A stretch of DNA of 64,000 bases, from the NCBI GenBank assembly GCA_035578175.1, contig JAQMRL010000001.1, positions 52,661,553 through 52,725,552 of the forward strand, read 5' to 3'. Below are positions 10,566-23,083 of this stretch, one piece after another. A program made the translations under genes and the position numbers. Source of the DNA: Catonia carolina. Lineage: Eukaryota; Arthropoda; Insecta; Hemiptera; Achilidae. The notes beneath the pieces were generated by a model, which was not told the origin of the DNA, searched no databases, and saw only the letters and a program-made list of their open reading frames with translations. The first letter of the stretch is position 1. The number at the start of each line of letters is the position of its first letter.

Positions 10566-11203
10566 GCAGAGTTATGGTGATAAAACTTAACAATGGTCAC
10601 TTTCCTCACTTATGCAAGTATACACTTATAGTGTATTAATATACACTAATTACCTTCGAAATTTTTCCAATTTAATGTCTGCATCTTATGAATCCACATA
10701 ATATATACCAAAGTCCGTATATTAATAATTTATTAATATCAAAGTCCTAATTAATAACAATATGAAATACAAAAATTAATAACTTTCAGTATAAATGAAG
10801 AATTTTATACATTTTTTTACATACCATTGTTTCTTCAATACAATTACAGTTCAATTACCTCAAAGCAGAGCAACATTCCAATAATTAGTTACAACGGTTT
10901 GGTAAATGAAAAAATTCTATAAACGGTATATAATAAAAATAATTGAAAATAAAATGTAATAGCGAAGAACGATAATCTTAATCCAGTTATGATTCATAAA
11001 TCGGGATCATAATTTGATTGCTTGTTCTTTTTATAATTTACAATCTATTTAAAAATTTACAATCTATTCACATAAAACAAGGAATAGATAAGTTAACTTA
11101 AAAATTTTGACGAACGAAAAAGCTTGAAAAGAAATTTTCAATAAAATTCCCTTAAAAATTACATAATACAATCGTTGCTTTAATTTACTTTACTATTTAC
11201 AAA
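10566..11203. other. AT-rich non-coding stretch, no gene seen
   Basis: Very AT-rich, with no frame longer than background on either strand and no shared repeat noticed. Confidence 0.55.
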
Positions 11204-11520
11204 TTGAAAATATTATCGCCTAGAAAAGGTCTGGATATATTGAGTTCATATAGAGTTTGGGGATCTGCTAAACCTTCACACACGAAACGTATACAAGCCA
11301 ATCAAAACAAGATTCTACGAGCGACAACGCAAGGCCTCTTTTACGTCATAAACTTAATGTTGCAGAAAGACTTTCAAATCTCATACGTAAAGAACATCAG
11401 AAACAACTATACTACACGATGCACCACAAATTTGAATTATATACCAACCCTTTCATACAAAACATGTACACTAAAGCGTACCGGGTACTCAGTAAAGACG
11501 TTTAAAACGCCTCTGATCAA
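11204..11520 (+). pseudogene. Jockey-like LINE, ORF2 C-terminal fragment
   Basis: A frame open from 11204 reads VWGSAKPSHTKRIQANQNKI then LRATTQGLFYV and LQKDFQISYVK. This follows the Jockey-clade ORF2 C-terminal pattern (YG...WG.A....I...Q.K.LR......YV.N..L..DL.IP.V). Near 11394 the homology appears to move to another frame, HQKQLYYTMHHKFELYTNPF, matching the following ...HH.KL..H.NP segment. That indicates a frameshift. No RT domain precedes it, so it is a 5'-truncated dead copy. The 115-codon frame ending at 11551 is therefore not an independent gene. Confidence 0.6.
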
Positions 11521-11551
11521 GGGATCTTTTTGGCCAATTGTAGGAATGTAA

Positions 11552-14500
11552 GTTGCAGCAAATATTAATTCAAGTTTTGAAACCTTTAGCGTCATATTTA
11601 GAAATTGTTATAATACTGTAATAACAGATACTAAATTTTCAATAAAAAAAGTGTCAAAAAAGGTTAGTTGGATGAAGTCGTCGTAATCATCGGTTTTCGT
11701 CGCTGTTTTCTAGTAAGTTGAAGCCTGACTGTACTACAGGAATCACAAACTGTTATCCGCGGTCCCCGCATAACAGTCAAACACACATCAGTCACCCCAA
11801 TAATTTAGTCATCCAATTCCAATAACCTACGTACTTTAAAGTATCACAGACGAAGTAGTAAATAGCACTTATCTTCTTTGTATTTAAGTTTGAAAGTAAA
11901 ACTTTTAATTTATCCACTTCATTTATTACATTCACTATTCTGCTATGAAATAAATGTTCCCTAAATTCTTTATATACTGTGAAGACTAAATGAATATCCT
12001 GAAGGGATTTATTTGTCGTTTATATTACAGAATGGACATATCAAAGACGGGTTTATCACATCTTTTTGATAATTCAAATAAATGTATATAGCGCTTTTTT
12101 GATCAAATTGTTTTTGATTGCTTAATATTGAACTTTTCACCAAGCGACAAAATGGGGTTTAAGTTATATTACATAAGGCAAATATTTAATCAAAAAGCTC
12201 AGGCTTTGTCCTTAATAAATGAATAATTTTGGTATTTCTCCAATATTTCTGTGTTCTTGATGCTTGCGATTTGTAAATCGAACTTATTCCACCCCAAATG
12301 TACATTAAATTAATTTTTTCAACTAGGCCTACTTTATGTAATACGAGTAAATAAATAATTTGTTTCACTTTATACATTTTTATTTAAAACTGTGCGGTTT
12401 TGCACAACCAGCAAATGTACATATATATTTAAAAATGACGTTACGCGTTAATATAAGATACCAATCATTAGTAGGACTCCCGCAGTTAATTACTACAGTT
12501 AGCCTTTTCAAAATTTAATCATTAAGATTATTTAATTTGAACTGTATTGAATGAAGTTAACCCAAGTCTCTGCTCCACCTCCTGCTGAGCCGACGACATG
12601 GATTGCCTGGTAAATGTGGAGAACTTAGTTCACGAATCAATGGGTTGGAGTTAGTTAAGTAATTTTTAGGTCCGAGTGAAGTGTGTGATTTGACACAAAA
12701 AATGGAGCGTTAACTAGCATACGAAACAATTTTGATTGAAACCGTTGAAGTTTAGCCATAACTGATGGTTTTGATGAACCAAAGATCTCACAAACGTACA
12801 TCCACGTAATAATTTAAATAAATATTTATTTAATAATTTAATGCTGAAAGCCACTTTTTTACATTTCTGTTTGTCGTTATCGCATCCTCCGATACCGACT
12901 AGAATTCAAGAGGGAAATTTTTAATACCGATTTTAATATTTTTTTTTTAATACACAAAAAAACTTACATAAACTTGTCCCGTTAAAGTTACAATCCCCAC
13001 CCAGGCGTAAACCTATCCAAGTGTAATAGATGTTTAAAAAAAACTATAATTATTGTGATTTGATAGCAGAATTCTGAAAGTGACAACCAAGTAAAAGAAT
13101 TAAAAAATCGTTCTGATAGAACTCTGCTGACAAGCATAATCTGCAATTAAAAGAAATTGGACCAAACTTTGCATTTTGAATATATGATAATCTATAAAAT
13201 GTTAGTAATTTCTACCAAATAGCCAATACAGTTGCTTAAATTCATTGCTATTCATTTGAGTACGTTTAATTTATAGCGTATTTGAGTTCTTCATGTAAAA
13301 TTCACTGTCATTACAGACCAATTATCTGATTAATGCAGACAAAATAAAAAATAAAATAAAATTATAAACCAGAAGGTTTTTTACCATTTTTAATTAAGAT
13401 ATTTTAAAATATCTGACAGGGGTTGGGTCCATATTTTATAGACATCCGACAAATATTTTAAATGCAGGCACAGATAAATATAAAAATATAACCCGGTAAC
13501 GTTCCTTAAGGAAACCACGAATAATTTTTAAAAGATTGTTAAATTATCATATCAAATTAGCAAATAACATTGATATGACATTTCTTAAAATTTCAGCCAA
13601 GGATAAATAATATAATTGATTGATATTAGGTATTAATTGGTTATTTAAAAACTTTTAATATTCCTGTCAGGAAATCAATTAAGAATATAAAATGCAGTAT
13701 TACTAACAAATTATCAAATAGGTTTATCATATAAAAATGTAACCGTATAAAAATATTGGTGGTCAGTTCCTTATGTAAATTATTACGCCTATTTACATCA
13801 AGAAACCATTGATAAAAAATATAATAAAGATACAGATTAATTACGCACTTATAATCGGTGGTAGAAACACACTTTTGTCAAGTTGCCCAAGGACAAATGA
13901 CTATTTAAATTCATAAGTACATTTATAAAACATGACTTGTACATGTAACTACATCAAAAATATGTTATATTGATATAATTAAGAATAATGATTATGGTAA
14001 TCGAAACTCTGAACTTTATGCATTCAAAAAAGTAGAACATTTATTTGTTTTACTTTCTTATTAATAGGTATAACGTAAGCTACATTACAGATTAAAAAAT
14101 TCGATATTGAAATTACAGCAATTTCAAGGATTCTCGTTGGTTTTTAAAGATGTTTTCACAATTTCCTTGCATTCAAAACTGATAAAATAATTGAATTAGA
14201 CAAATAGAGTACAATAAGTTGTTAGTGTGATGTGCGTTTTAAAATTAATACAGTGAAACGTATAAATTCCTACATTTTTCACTAACTTCATTTCCAACAA
14301 TAATTAGATGTACATTTGTATTTCATTTTGAACCTATTAGTTTTAGTATAATGTTTGGTACAGTTATTTTACGCTATTTAAAGCAAATTTCTAGTTAGTC
14401 TCTTTTTTGTTTTTAGTTCAAAAGTATACCCTTCCAATTTTCTAAACTAATTTTTTATTATATGTCGAGTATTATGTACTATTTTACGTAAAAAGCTTCA

Positions 14501-17500
14501 AATATTCTATAAAACCATTAATTATGTAGTTTTAATCGTAGTAAAACCTCAAAAAGTGTATGTGTAAGTTGAATATTGTATAACGATTTGTGGAAAATTA
14601 ACACAACAGTTTTAAAAAAGTTTTATTTGTTAAAAACCATATGTTCAGAAATAACAATCATTCGTAATATACAACCACGCTAACCGTTCTTGAAAATTCG
14701 AATTTTCCTTAAATATATTAACAAATTATTTAATTTTTAAAATTAAATTCTTATTAATCTTTTGTAGAAAATAATAAGCACTGTGTATCAATCAATTTAG
14801 AATTTTTTTTAAAAGCGTCAAACTAAAAAACTGTATTTCGTTTTTTGTTGTCTCGATTCCGTGTTTTTATTGAAGTTTCACAAAATAAAAAATATATAAA
14901 TGTTTAAGAACCAAAGTAAAAAATATTTGAAAAACTATTTCTTGTGAATTCAGGAAACCGTTAGTTTAATGGAAAAGCCTCAAATATTTCGTTTAACAAA
15001 GTTCACCACATTTCATTTGCAGAAAAATCACACACACAAAGGCCATAATTTGGAATTTTTGAATCCCAAATTAGTTAACTTTTGTACCTAAATTCTGGTT
15101 TTCGGAGCGTTAGAAAATCGTCACTTTTTTCTAAATATTACAGGAGAGAATAAAATAAGTACCAACGAATCAGTAAAACTCCAGTTCATACAAAAGTAGT
15201 TACAAAAGTAAAGTACAGTACAAAAGTATAGTTACAAAAAAGAGATTAACGGAACAATGTTTAAATAATTAAATAGCAAATTAATGTTTGTTTTAAATCA
15301 TTGTATAGTCTATTATGTTCGATTAATTAATTAAACAAAATCGGTTAAAACCAAATTAATCTAAATTATGTTAAACAGTTAGTAGCGGTTGTTTATATTA
15401 GTAAGAGAGGTAGGCATATATGTTGGCATAAATTACCACAAGCACTCACACAACTTTTGGCGCAATACTAAGCCGACAGAAGATACTATTAACTTAAGCC
15501 TAATATTGGTGTAATTAGCCTAACTAACCAAATTTATAATTATCGTTGACAATAGCAAATAATATTTTTTAGGTATTATGCCCCAAAACCAAGTTATGAA
15601 ACAATTAAAAACGAAAGATGGAATTGGTAATGATTTTTAAAAAAATTTTTTTTAAAGTGTTGAAAAATCGAATAAATGCTTATAACTCTCAGCGTCAGCT
15701 CAATGCTGACCCATTTATTTACACACGACCATAGCAATGAGCAGTAGTAGTATCAGTTCAGAAATTTCAATCGAAATGATTACAATGACAATACACATAT
15801 GTTGCACAAAAATAAATGAAATGGGTATTTATTTTAACTTTTTACACTCATTAATTCTATTTGCAAGCTAAAAATAGTTTTAAGTATAATTACGAATAAA
15901 AGTTTGTTAATAGTGAGTATTCAATAGTAAACCTCTATACTTTTTACATCGTGAACATCCAAGAAAAAAAAACACGTACTTTAATAAATAACTCATTTAC
16001 GGTCTGTCATTTAAGTCCAGCACATGAAATCGTTTTACACGTCCTATGTTATCACTACTGTCCAAAAATGCAATGACCAAAATACAAGGGTAATTGTGAA
16101 ATTTTTAAGGTGTATTTTTCATTGAAAACCACAATATTTATATTGGGTACACTCACTCGCTTGTGAACTGGCCAGTCACTTTGGTGCAGATTTGCCAAAG
16201 TAGCTACAGAAGCTATATTTGAATTTGTAGATTTAATATAAACGAATATACTAAAAGAATGGTTGCAGCCATTACATTGTAATTTGGTCCAATCATAAAA
16301 AATAGTATATATTTTTTTTAACTGGGTTAAATCTTTATTCACAACTGTACAAACAATTTACAATTAGTAAATATGATTAAAAACATAAAACATTACATAT
16401 TTTAAGGGCTTACAGAAGAACATCACTCATCAGTAGGAGTTCTACGATATTTTTGTCTTTCTTATCTTAAGTCTAAATTAAAGCTAAAATGTCCAACTGA
16501 AACCAATAATTACAACCTTTCTGACGTATTTCTCATGACGATTGTAAAAATATTTTATTAATTCCCAAACAACAAATGAATTACGAGAAAATATTACTTT
16601 CCTAAATAATTTATAAAGGCTTCAGTATTGGAGTTCAAGTAAATACTACAATATTTTTTCTTAGACATAATCTTAAGAAAAATATATACACTATAATCAT
16701 TTTAAGTTATTACAGATATAATTAATAAACCTTGTATAAACTTTAATAAAGAATAACGGCAATTACAAATACACAAAATGCAGGACATAACACTTCTAAC
16801 TATATCAAGGATTTTCAACAATTTCTTTTTATAATTACTATAATTACCTGTAATTTTTATTACATATCCGAAAATAAACTTTAATACTTATTAACCTAAA
16901 TTTGGTTTAATAGAAAAACGAGATTTCGTAATATTTTCTAAATAGAAATAGAAAAAAAACTGTTACTTTCAACTATAACTTTTCCACATAGAAAATAAAA
17001 TAAAAATTTCTTAACCTCAACTAGTCATATTACAAAAGACGTTCCAAATGATGTTTACAAAAAAAAATAAAAAGATCTATTAGTTAGAGTAAACAAAATG
17101 AAAAATTAATTGAAATACGCATATTACTTAACACATTATGTGATAAAGTCAATTAACCGATTATTCTGACATATTATTTAACAAACTTGATTAGGCCAGA
17201 ACAAAAATTAAATTCAAATACCTTATAAGATGAAAATAATATAGCAATCAAGTGAACCACTCTAAAACAGGTTTTAAATTTTAAATTGTTCTTTCATTTA
17301 TGCTACTAATACAATAATTGTTTTAAAATAAAGAAATAATAGACATGAACTAATAGTAATAGAAGTTTAATTTATAAATATTATAAAAACAAAATAATGA
17401 AATTTCGTACGTGTGGTATATTTAATTCACCGTGGTACATTGTTAAACGAAATCATTTTACCAACAGGCCTAACTACAAAATGGTTAGTGAAGAACAGGT

Positions 17501-17880
17501 CTAGCCAAGTCGAAAATTTCATCACAGTTACGAAAGTGTTTCGTTTGTTTTAAAATTAGATTCGGATGGATTTTTATAATAGATAAAATATATTTAAAAA
17601 GAAATAAAGATTTATATAAAACTTCCTTTTCTAGTGGCACACTTCCATTTTAGATGGACCTGCGTAGCTAATTTAAAGTTCAGTTTATAGAAGATGAATT
17701 TAAAAATTAAAACTTAAATAAATTTTAAAATACCAAAACTGTGAATTACGTTTGATATGGTCGCTTTAATTTCAAAATGTTACTATACCAGCAATGCTGC
17801 ACTCAATGGAATACAATGCTTTAAGGTTTCAAATTCCATTCCCGGTAGGAATTATACGTACCCCGCAATATTTATTTATT
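11552..17880. other. 6.3 kb of AT-rich DNA without recognisable genes
   Basis: I read both strands for coding-like blocks and for the LINE, SINE and R-family landmarks found elsewhere and saw none. A somewhat less AT-rich patch lies at 12550-12720 (CTGCTCCACCTCCTGCTGAG), but its frames are short. A 95-codon antisense frame at 16055-16342 matches no family I know. The stretch could be intronic or intergenic. Confidence 0.5.
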
Positions 17881-18827
17881 ACTTTCTCTTGCCTATATGA
17901 GAATAGAAAGGAAAGTATTGTTTTCATGTCGATTTTTCTAAATCTAATTTTTACCGAATCTACACGTTTTCAGACCCTCTGAACCCAAAAAAAACATGAT
18001 TTCAGCGATTGGTCTGTGTGTATTTCTGTGTGTGTGTGAAAAGAATATCTCAAGAACGGAACATCGTATGAACTTGAAACTTAAGTTACATACTATTACC
18101 GGACCCGATACGAACATTTTTATCAAAATCGGTCAACCGGAAGTAGTAGTTTATTCGTGTAATTTTCCACTTTTTTGCGATTTTCTCAAAAACTGGGCCT
18201 ACGATTTTTTTAAACATAGCCTGGTTTACTTAATTTTTTATACTCATCAAGATAGGATAGGCACAAGGTTTGCTGAAATTCTTGGTGAGGCTGTTTTAAC
18301 GTAAAAAAAATTGTTTTGATAGATTGAGGCTTTAATATGCATTTTAGCGCAAAAATTTATAAAATAAAAGTTTTAGACAATTTAAAATTCTGCAACTTTT
18401 ATTTCCAACATTTTTTGTATAACGCTTAGTTTAGCGGTAATTAGCAATTTTCTGTTTTTTTCGCACGAATACGAGTGAAAAATCGATTTTTTAAAAGATT
18501 TCGGCCTTGGTCTGCGACAAAAGACCTAGTCCCTATATTACGACAAAAGTGTATATAATCAAATTTATAAGAAATTAAAAGATCTACAACTTTTGTTTAG
18601 AGCATTTTTCTCTACAGAGTCTAGTTTAGCGTGAATGAGTGTTTTTTCGTATTTTTAAACCAAAGTAAGGTTATTTTCATTTTGCATCTTTCACTCATGA
18701 TTAAGATAAGGTTATGATTTTTGAGGTTAGTTTTTATTTATTTCTAATGTTTTATTACTGATATTAGGTTATATTGTTCATTATTTGTATTGGTAAGAGA
18801 AAGTCGTGTGAGTGTTTCACACCAGAT
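17881..18827 (+). repeat. Interspersed repeat R-B, copy 2
   Basis: Same organisation as copy 1. ACTTTCTCTTGCC is at 17881-17893 and the inverted terminus GGTAAGAGAAAGT, with one mismatch, at 18792-18804. The hairpin GTGTGA-GTGTT-TCACAC and CCAGATTTT follow. The microsatellite here is short and interrupted (TGTGTGTATTTCTGTGTGTG). The block AACGGAACATCGTATGAACT and CGGTCAACCGGAAGTAGTAG is retained. Frames at 17996-18304 and 18774-18992 overlap the repeat and are not conserved as proteins. Confidence 0.8.
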
Positions 18828-19224
18828 TTTTTTTTACTGTTAAAATCTTACAGAAAAATTGACAAAAATAAAACCGACCTGTATATTACGGCCATAGTAG
18901 GCCTACATTTTGTCAAATTAATTATCATAAATGTAGTTGTTTTACGTAATAGTAGGCTAACAAATAAAAAAAAACTAATCTTACAGATCTAGGGTGAACC
19001 GGTAATTAAACAGAGAAATTTAGACTGGAATGCTTGAATAGTTTTTAAATTACTCTGTTTTGCGCAAACAAAAATTTGAATACCGAACATCCAGATAGGT
19101 TTTAAGGGGAATTAGAGAGTAGTAATTTCTTTTTGAGACGTATGGGTGACTGAGAGTGAACAAACCAGGAGAGTTATTTCAAATGTAAGTTTAGTTGAAA
19201 CCGTTGTAAGTGAAGTGTCTAAAT
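18828..19224. other. Non-coding stretch between R-B copy 2 and a Jockey fragment
   Basis: AT-rich. The stretch 19030-19220 may be upstream sequence of the adjacent Jockey remnant, but I could not align it convincingly. Confidence 0.4.
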
Positions 19225-19416
19225 GTGGTATTTCCATGTCAGGAGTTATCACTACACACCGATTTAAAAACACTATTAATTTGCGACTTCATCAAAAATA
19301 GTAATTTTAAATTCTATTCAAAACTACAAATTCTTAAAAATCCGCTCATTAGTGACATTTCAAATCCACCAGGCTTCAATAAAAGATTAAAAAGATGGAG
19401 CAGAGATCTTCTTTAA
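19225..19416 (+). pseudogene. Jockey-like LINE, extreme ORF2 C-terminus
   Basis: One frame reads LSLHTDLKTLLICDFIKNSN then FKFYSKLQILKNPLISDISN and PPGFNKRLKRWSRDLL before TAA at 19414-19416. This is the typical end of Jockey-clade ORF2: ..LH.DL.IP.I.D.I......Y..L..H.NPLI, then (N)PPRRLKR.W.RDLL. It lacks the RT domain and is 5'-truncated. Upstream frames do not extend the homology. About 60 bp downstream the antisense SINE S2 has inserted. Confidence 0.65.
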
Positions 19417-19487
19417 TTCTTGCTGCATTGTTTATGTATTGTATACCTGGTCGAAAACGATAAAAGTAAAAAAATGTTAAATGTAAT

Positions 19488-19685
19488 ATATTTTTTTTAA
19501 ATTATTTATTTAACGTCGCATCAACTGCAGCGGTCATTAGCGACGACGTTGGGGTGTAACTTTTTGCAGTGGAGGATGAAATGATCTTTAGTAACGTATG
19601 AAAATATGCCGTGCCTGAGTGGGATTCAACCCAGGACCACATGATGAGAGGCGAGTACGTTACCAACTACGCCAATGCAGCCGGC
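19488..19685 (-). repeat. SINE S2, antisense copy with tRNA-like head
   Basis: On the minus strand it starts GCCGGCTGCATTGGCGTAGT, with the A-box-like TGGCGTAGTTGGTAACG, and continues to a B-box-like GGTTGAATCCC, giving a tRNA-like spacing. The shared body CATATTTTCATACGTTACTA follows. The tail is a variant, GACCGCTGCAGTTGATGCG then ACGTTAAATAAATAA, unlike the CGGACGTTAAACAAAAA of other copies. A 9-bp TSD AAATGTAAT lies at 19479-19487 and 19686-19694. Confidence 0.8.
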
Positions 19686-19694
19686 AAATGTAAT

Positions 19695-21300
19695 TTTTGT
19701 TTTTGTCATTAAAATGCTTTATTACTATTGGTAATAACTTTTCTTTAACAATATGAAATTTTTATTGTTTTAATTTTTTCATACTTCAGTATATTTTTCG
19801 ATGATAGTTATTCTAAATTTAACGTAGCTGAATGATGTATTTTATATTCGTGTTAATATTAATGTAATATTAATGCTCTCTCATCTTCTGGTTGTTCTCT
19901 ATAGTACAGGTAAAGATTCAAAAAAAAAGTTAAAAAATCTAAATCTAAAGAAATTACTTATAATCACAGCAGTTAATCTGTAGGCTATCATATAGTAATT
20001 AATCTATAAATTTTCCTTTTCATACAAGAAGTTTTACAAATTAAACACTTAATTAGACCGCAAACTAATCAAAATCATCAAATGTGCAAGTATTTTAATT
20101 AATTTGTTCACTAAAAACTAGTAAAAGGAAATTTTCTTTTTTTTAACATTAAGAATTATTTACAAACAGTTTAACAAAAACTTTCAGTAAATGTTGTGAT
20201 AATGAATATAACTTGAAGAAGACAGCACTCAGCAGCGTTGCTTCCGTGTGATCGTTTGGTTAAAAGTTATGAAGGGTTTCTTCTTAATCCTGGTGACGTA
20301 TATTTTTTTTTTTTACGGATGAAGTGATGAAGGCGTGAAAAGGAGTGAATGAAGACGTGATACTGATGATCTGTGTAATTGATGATTGAAAATTCATTAG
20401 ATGATTAGTTGTAGATTAATGAGAGCTATCAAGATTTAGTTCATTGAGAAATAAGAGTTGACCTTCCGCAATATAACTTTGTGTTTTTAATTTTAAAAAG
20501 ATGGTTAAACATTTTTTATCAGGTGAAACGAAATGGAAGATCTAATATTCTCGCCTTCTTGAGTCTTTGATTTTCAATATTGTCATCGAGAAGATTTATA
20601 GCCAAATGATTAGAATGAGTGTCCAACTTGGTTAAATACTTTTCACTCCGGCTGCTAATTTCTTCTCTCACCGTAGATATGCCCAGAGATTAAATATTAC
20701 AGAGATTTCAATCGAAGTTTCTTCGCCTTATATGCTGTGCACCTTGGTATGTGCCTAATGAAGTACTCCATCATGAAAAGGAAATTAAACTGCTTAATTT
20801 TGTCTCGTCCGGCGAATATAAATCAGGGATATGCAATTATTTATTTTTTAAACTTTTATTACCACAAAATGCTTTTAAGGAAGTTATTAATATTGGAATG
20901 ATTTAAAAATTCTGTTATTTTTATTTAATTTTTTTTAGTAGTACCTATTACTTTTTTATAATCAATGAGACATTTAAAAAAAATATTGTACGTGATCCGT
21001 GGATTTTCAGCTAAGATTAGGACGTAACCAAGTGTATTTTTACAAAAAACCGTTTATTATAAATATTATATTGTTCAAATTTTTATGATTTACTGTTGTA
21101 ACTAAGGTTTTTCATGTTCGTCCGTGCTTCATGTGTAATGCCGGAATGATTCATTATTTCATGGAGTATCATACCTCCCCACCTTTTTCCTCTGAAATGA
21201 ATTGTCACAATATATATATATATACACGAGTATATATCCCCCCCGCCCCGGTATCAGTCTGTAAATTTCAAATTTCTTGTTTTATTCCTGATGTGAACTG
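19695..21300. other. Non-coding stretch, no gene seen
   Basis: Contains a T-run at about 20308-20321, a TATATATATATA tract near 21211 and a C7 run at 21238-21244. The last ~170 bp may be the 3' UTR of the antisense Jockey fragment that follows. Confidence 0.45.
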
Positions 21301-21304
21301 CTAC

Positions 21305-21740
21305 AATAAATTTGTAAGGTGTTGTAGTCGGTGTAATCTTCAGTGTGTTTAACTGTTATCTAGAAGATTGATGGCTTCTGGAATCTGATGATTTTAAAGT
21401 CGTGTTTGGTAACTGGTGCAAAACTTCTGTATTTCTTCTTGTACTGTAGGAGTGTTCGTATCTCTATTTATTACAGTGTTAAGAGTCTGAGATATTTTGA
21501 AGAATCTTCAACTGAAACTTTTGAATTAATTTTAATATTACTATGATTTGTACCCCAGAGTTATATCCTGTATGTCCACACAAGTTTGAATATTGTTTTA
21601 TAAATTAATCTTTTTTTGTGCCGATAATTTGGATTTTCCATTCAGATCCAATATAGCTTTTGAAATTTAGCTGCTTACTTGTACTCCACATGTGAGCCTT
21701 CCAGGTTAGACGTCTATCCAGGTGGAGGCCAAGATATGAT
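21305..21740 (-). pseudogene. Jockey-like LINE, ORF2 C-terminal third, antisense
   Basis: Read on the minus strand from 21736, one frame gives YLGLHLDRRLTWKAHMW, almost exactly the consensus that follows the Jockey RT domain. Downstream are VWTYRI.LWGTN (pattern PIWTYGIQLWG) and then NTPTVQEEIQKFCTSYQTRL and PEAINLLDNS (pattern IPTV.EEI......Y..RL..H.N..A..LL). The ORF end is near 21305. These blocks lie in different frames and are crossed by stops, so the copy is dead. The RT catalytic motif is missing. The blocks are in the right order and spacing, which makes the call firm. Confidence 0.7.
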
Positions 21741-23083
21741 AAATATAGATGTAGTATTACTTATTGTTTTATTAAAACTTACAGGATGAACATTTCTATT
21801 TATCCAGTAATTTAAATATCACGTAAATGAGATTACTTTATTAAAAGACTACTACGAAATAACTTTTAAATAACAGACTAGAAATATTATTTAATATATT
21901 TAGTTTTTAAGAAAATGACTGTTTAAGATATATGTATTTAAATATATATGATGGAATGAACGGATAAGCACTTTTGCACGGAGTGCAGAGGCAGGTGTTT
22001 CACAGAAAAAGAAGACAGACGCTCTCAGGTGTGCATCATCAACTTGTAAATAGTGCATCAGGGAGCCAGGTTGTGTGTAAACCTAACTAGCCATCTGTTA
22101 CTTCACCGAGTTATAAGACGTACCAGCTAACATCCTGTGTTTTAAAGAAAGATTAATTTTATCATTAAAAAAAGTGGCGACAAAAATACAAAAAAAAATC
22201 AATGTCAACGGGAAACGGAAACAAGGAATGAAGTAGCTTTTATCACATCATTCTGATTGCCTTATTTAAAATAAAACTAAACTTTTTCCAATCGACCGAA
22301 GAAAACACTTAATGAAGCAAACAAAACAAAGTACTTCATAAATCGCTTCATAACGTTCGTGTATCGCATCGCACCATGCTAATTTCACTTTCCGATCTTA
22401 TAAGATTTTACGCTTCCTTTATTTAATGACACGGTATGAAAAAATGTGAAAAGAGAAAATAAAATGAATACTTTAAAAGAAACAGACAATGTCGAAAAAA
22501 CCCACACAAGAAGAAACATGTATATCAATATTTTATAATAAAAAAACTCGGATAAAAATTAGTAACAGGTAACAAATGACAGTGGCTCAAAGGTGTCCGC
22601 ATCTGAATATGTAAAATAAAATTTGCTCAACCTTGCAATGCAGAGGCCGTTCAAGACGACAACAGTGGTATAACTCGGAATTATATAAGTTTTACAAACC
22701 AGCAACTATTGAAATGTCCACTGAAGTCAGCCACATAACCAAATGGTATTTCAGATAACCAAATGGTAACTTCCCATGCATAATCCTCTCATCTCAAAAA
22801 TCATTAAATTTATGCTATTTTTTGCGAACAATATTTAAACTGTCCGTAGTGTTTATGACTGCTAGAAAACTGTCTGTAAAAGAAAAATTGAAAACTTGTA
22901 CTGATAAAGATTAAACATTTAGTCAATCTGTAGACTGTAATATATGAATATCCCTGTAGAACGCAATATTTCAGGTATATTTTTGTTACAATAGACGTAA
23001 CTGATCTGTATAATAAATATCGTAGATTAGATTATAGCTAACGATACGCGAAAGACAATAAAATTATACTATTTATATTATAA
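21741..23083. other. Non-coding stretch, no gene seen
   Basis: The patch 21985-22145 is richer in GC than its surroundings, and frames there are short; it matches nothing else in the window. Elsewhere AT-rich with no recognisable family. Confidence 0.45.

Noticed and set aside
16055..16342. 95-codon antisense frame
   Set aside because: No recognisable domain; biased towards residues with AT-rich codons; isolated.
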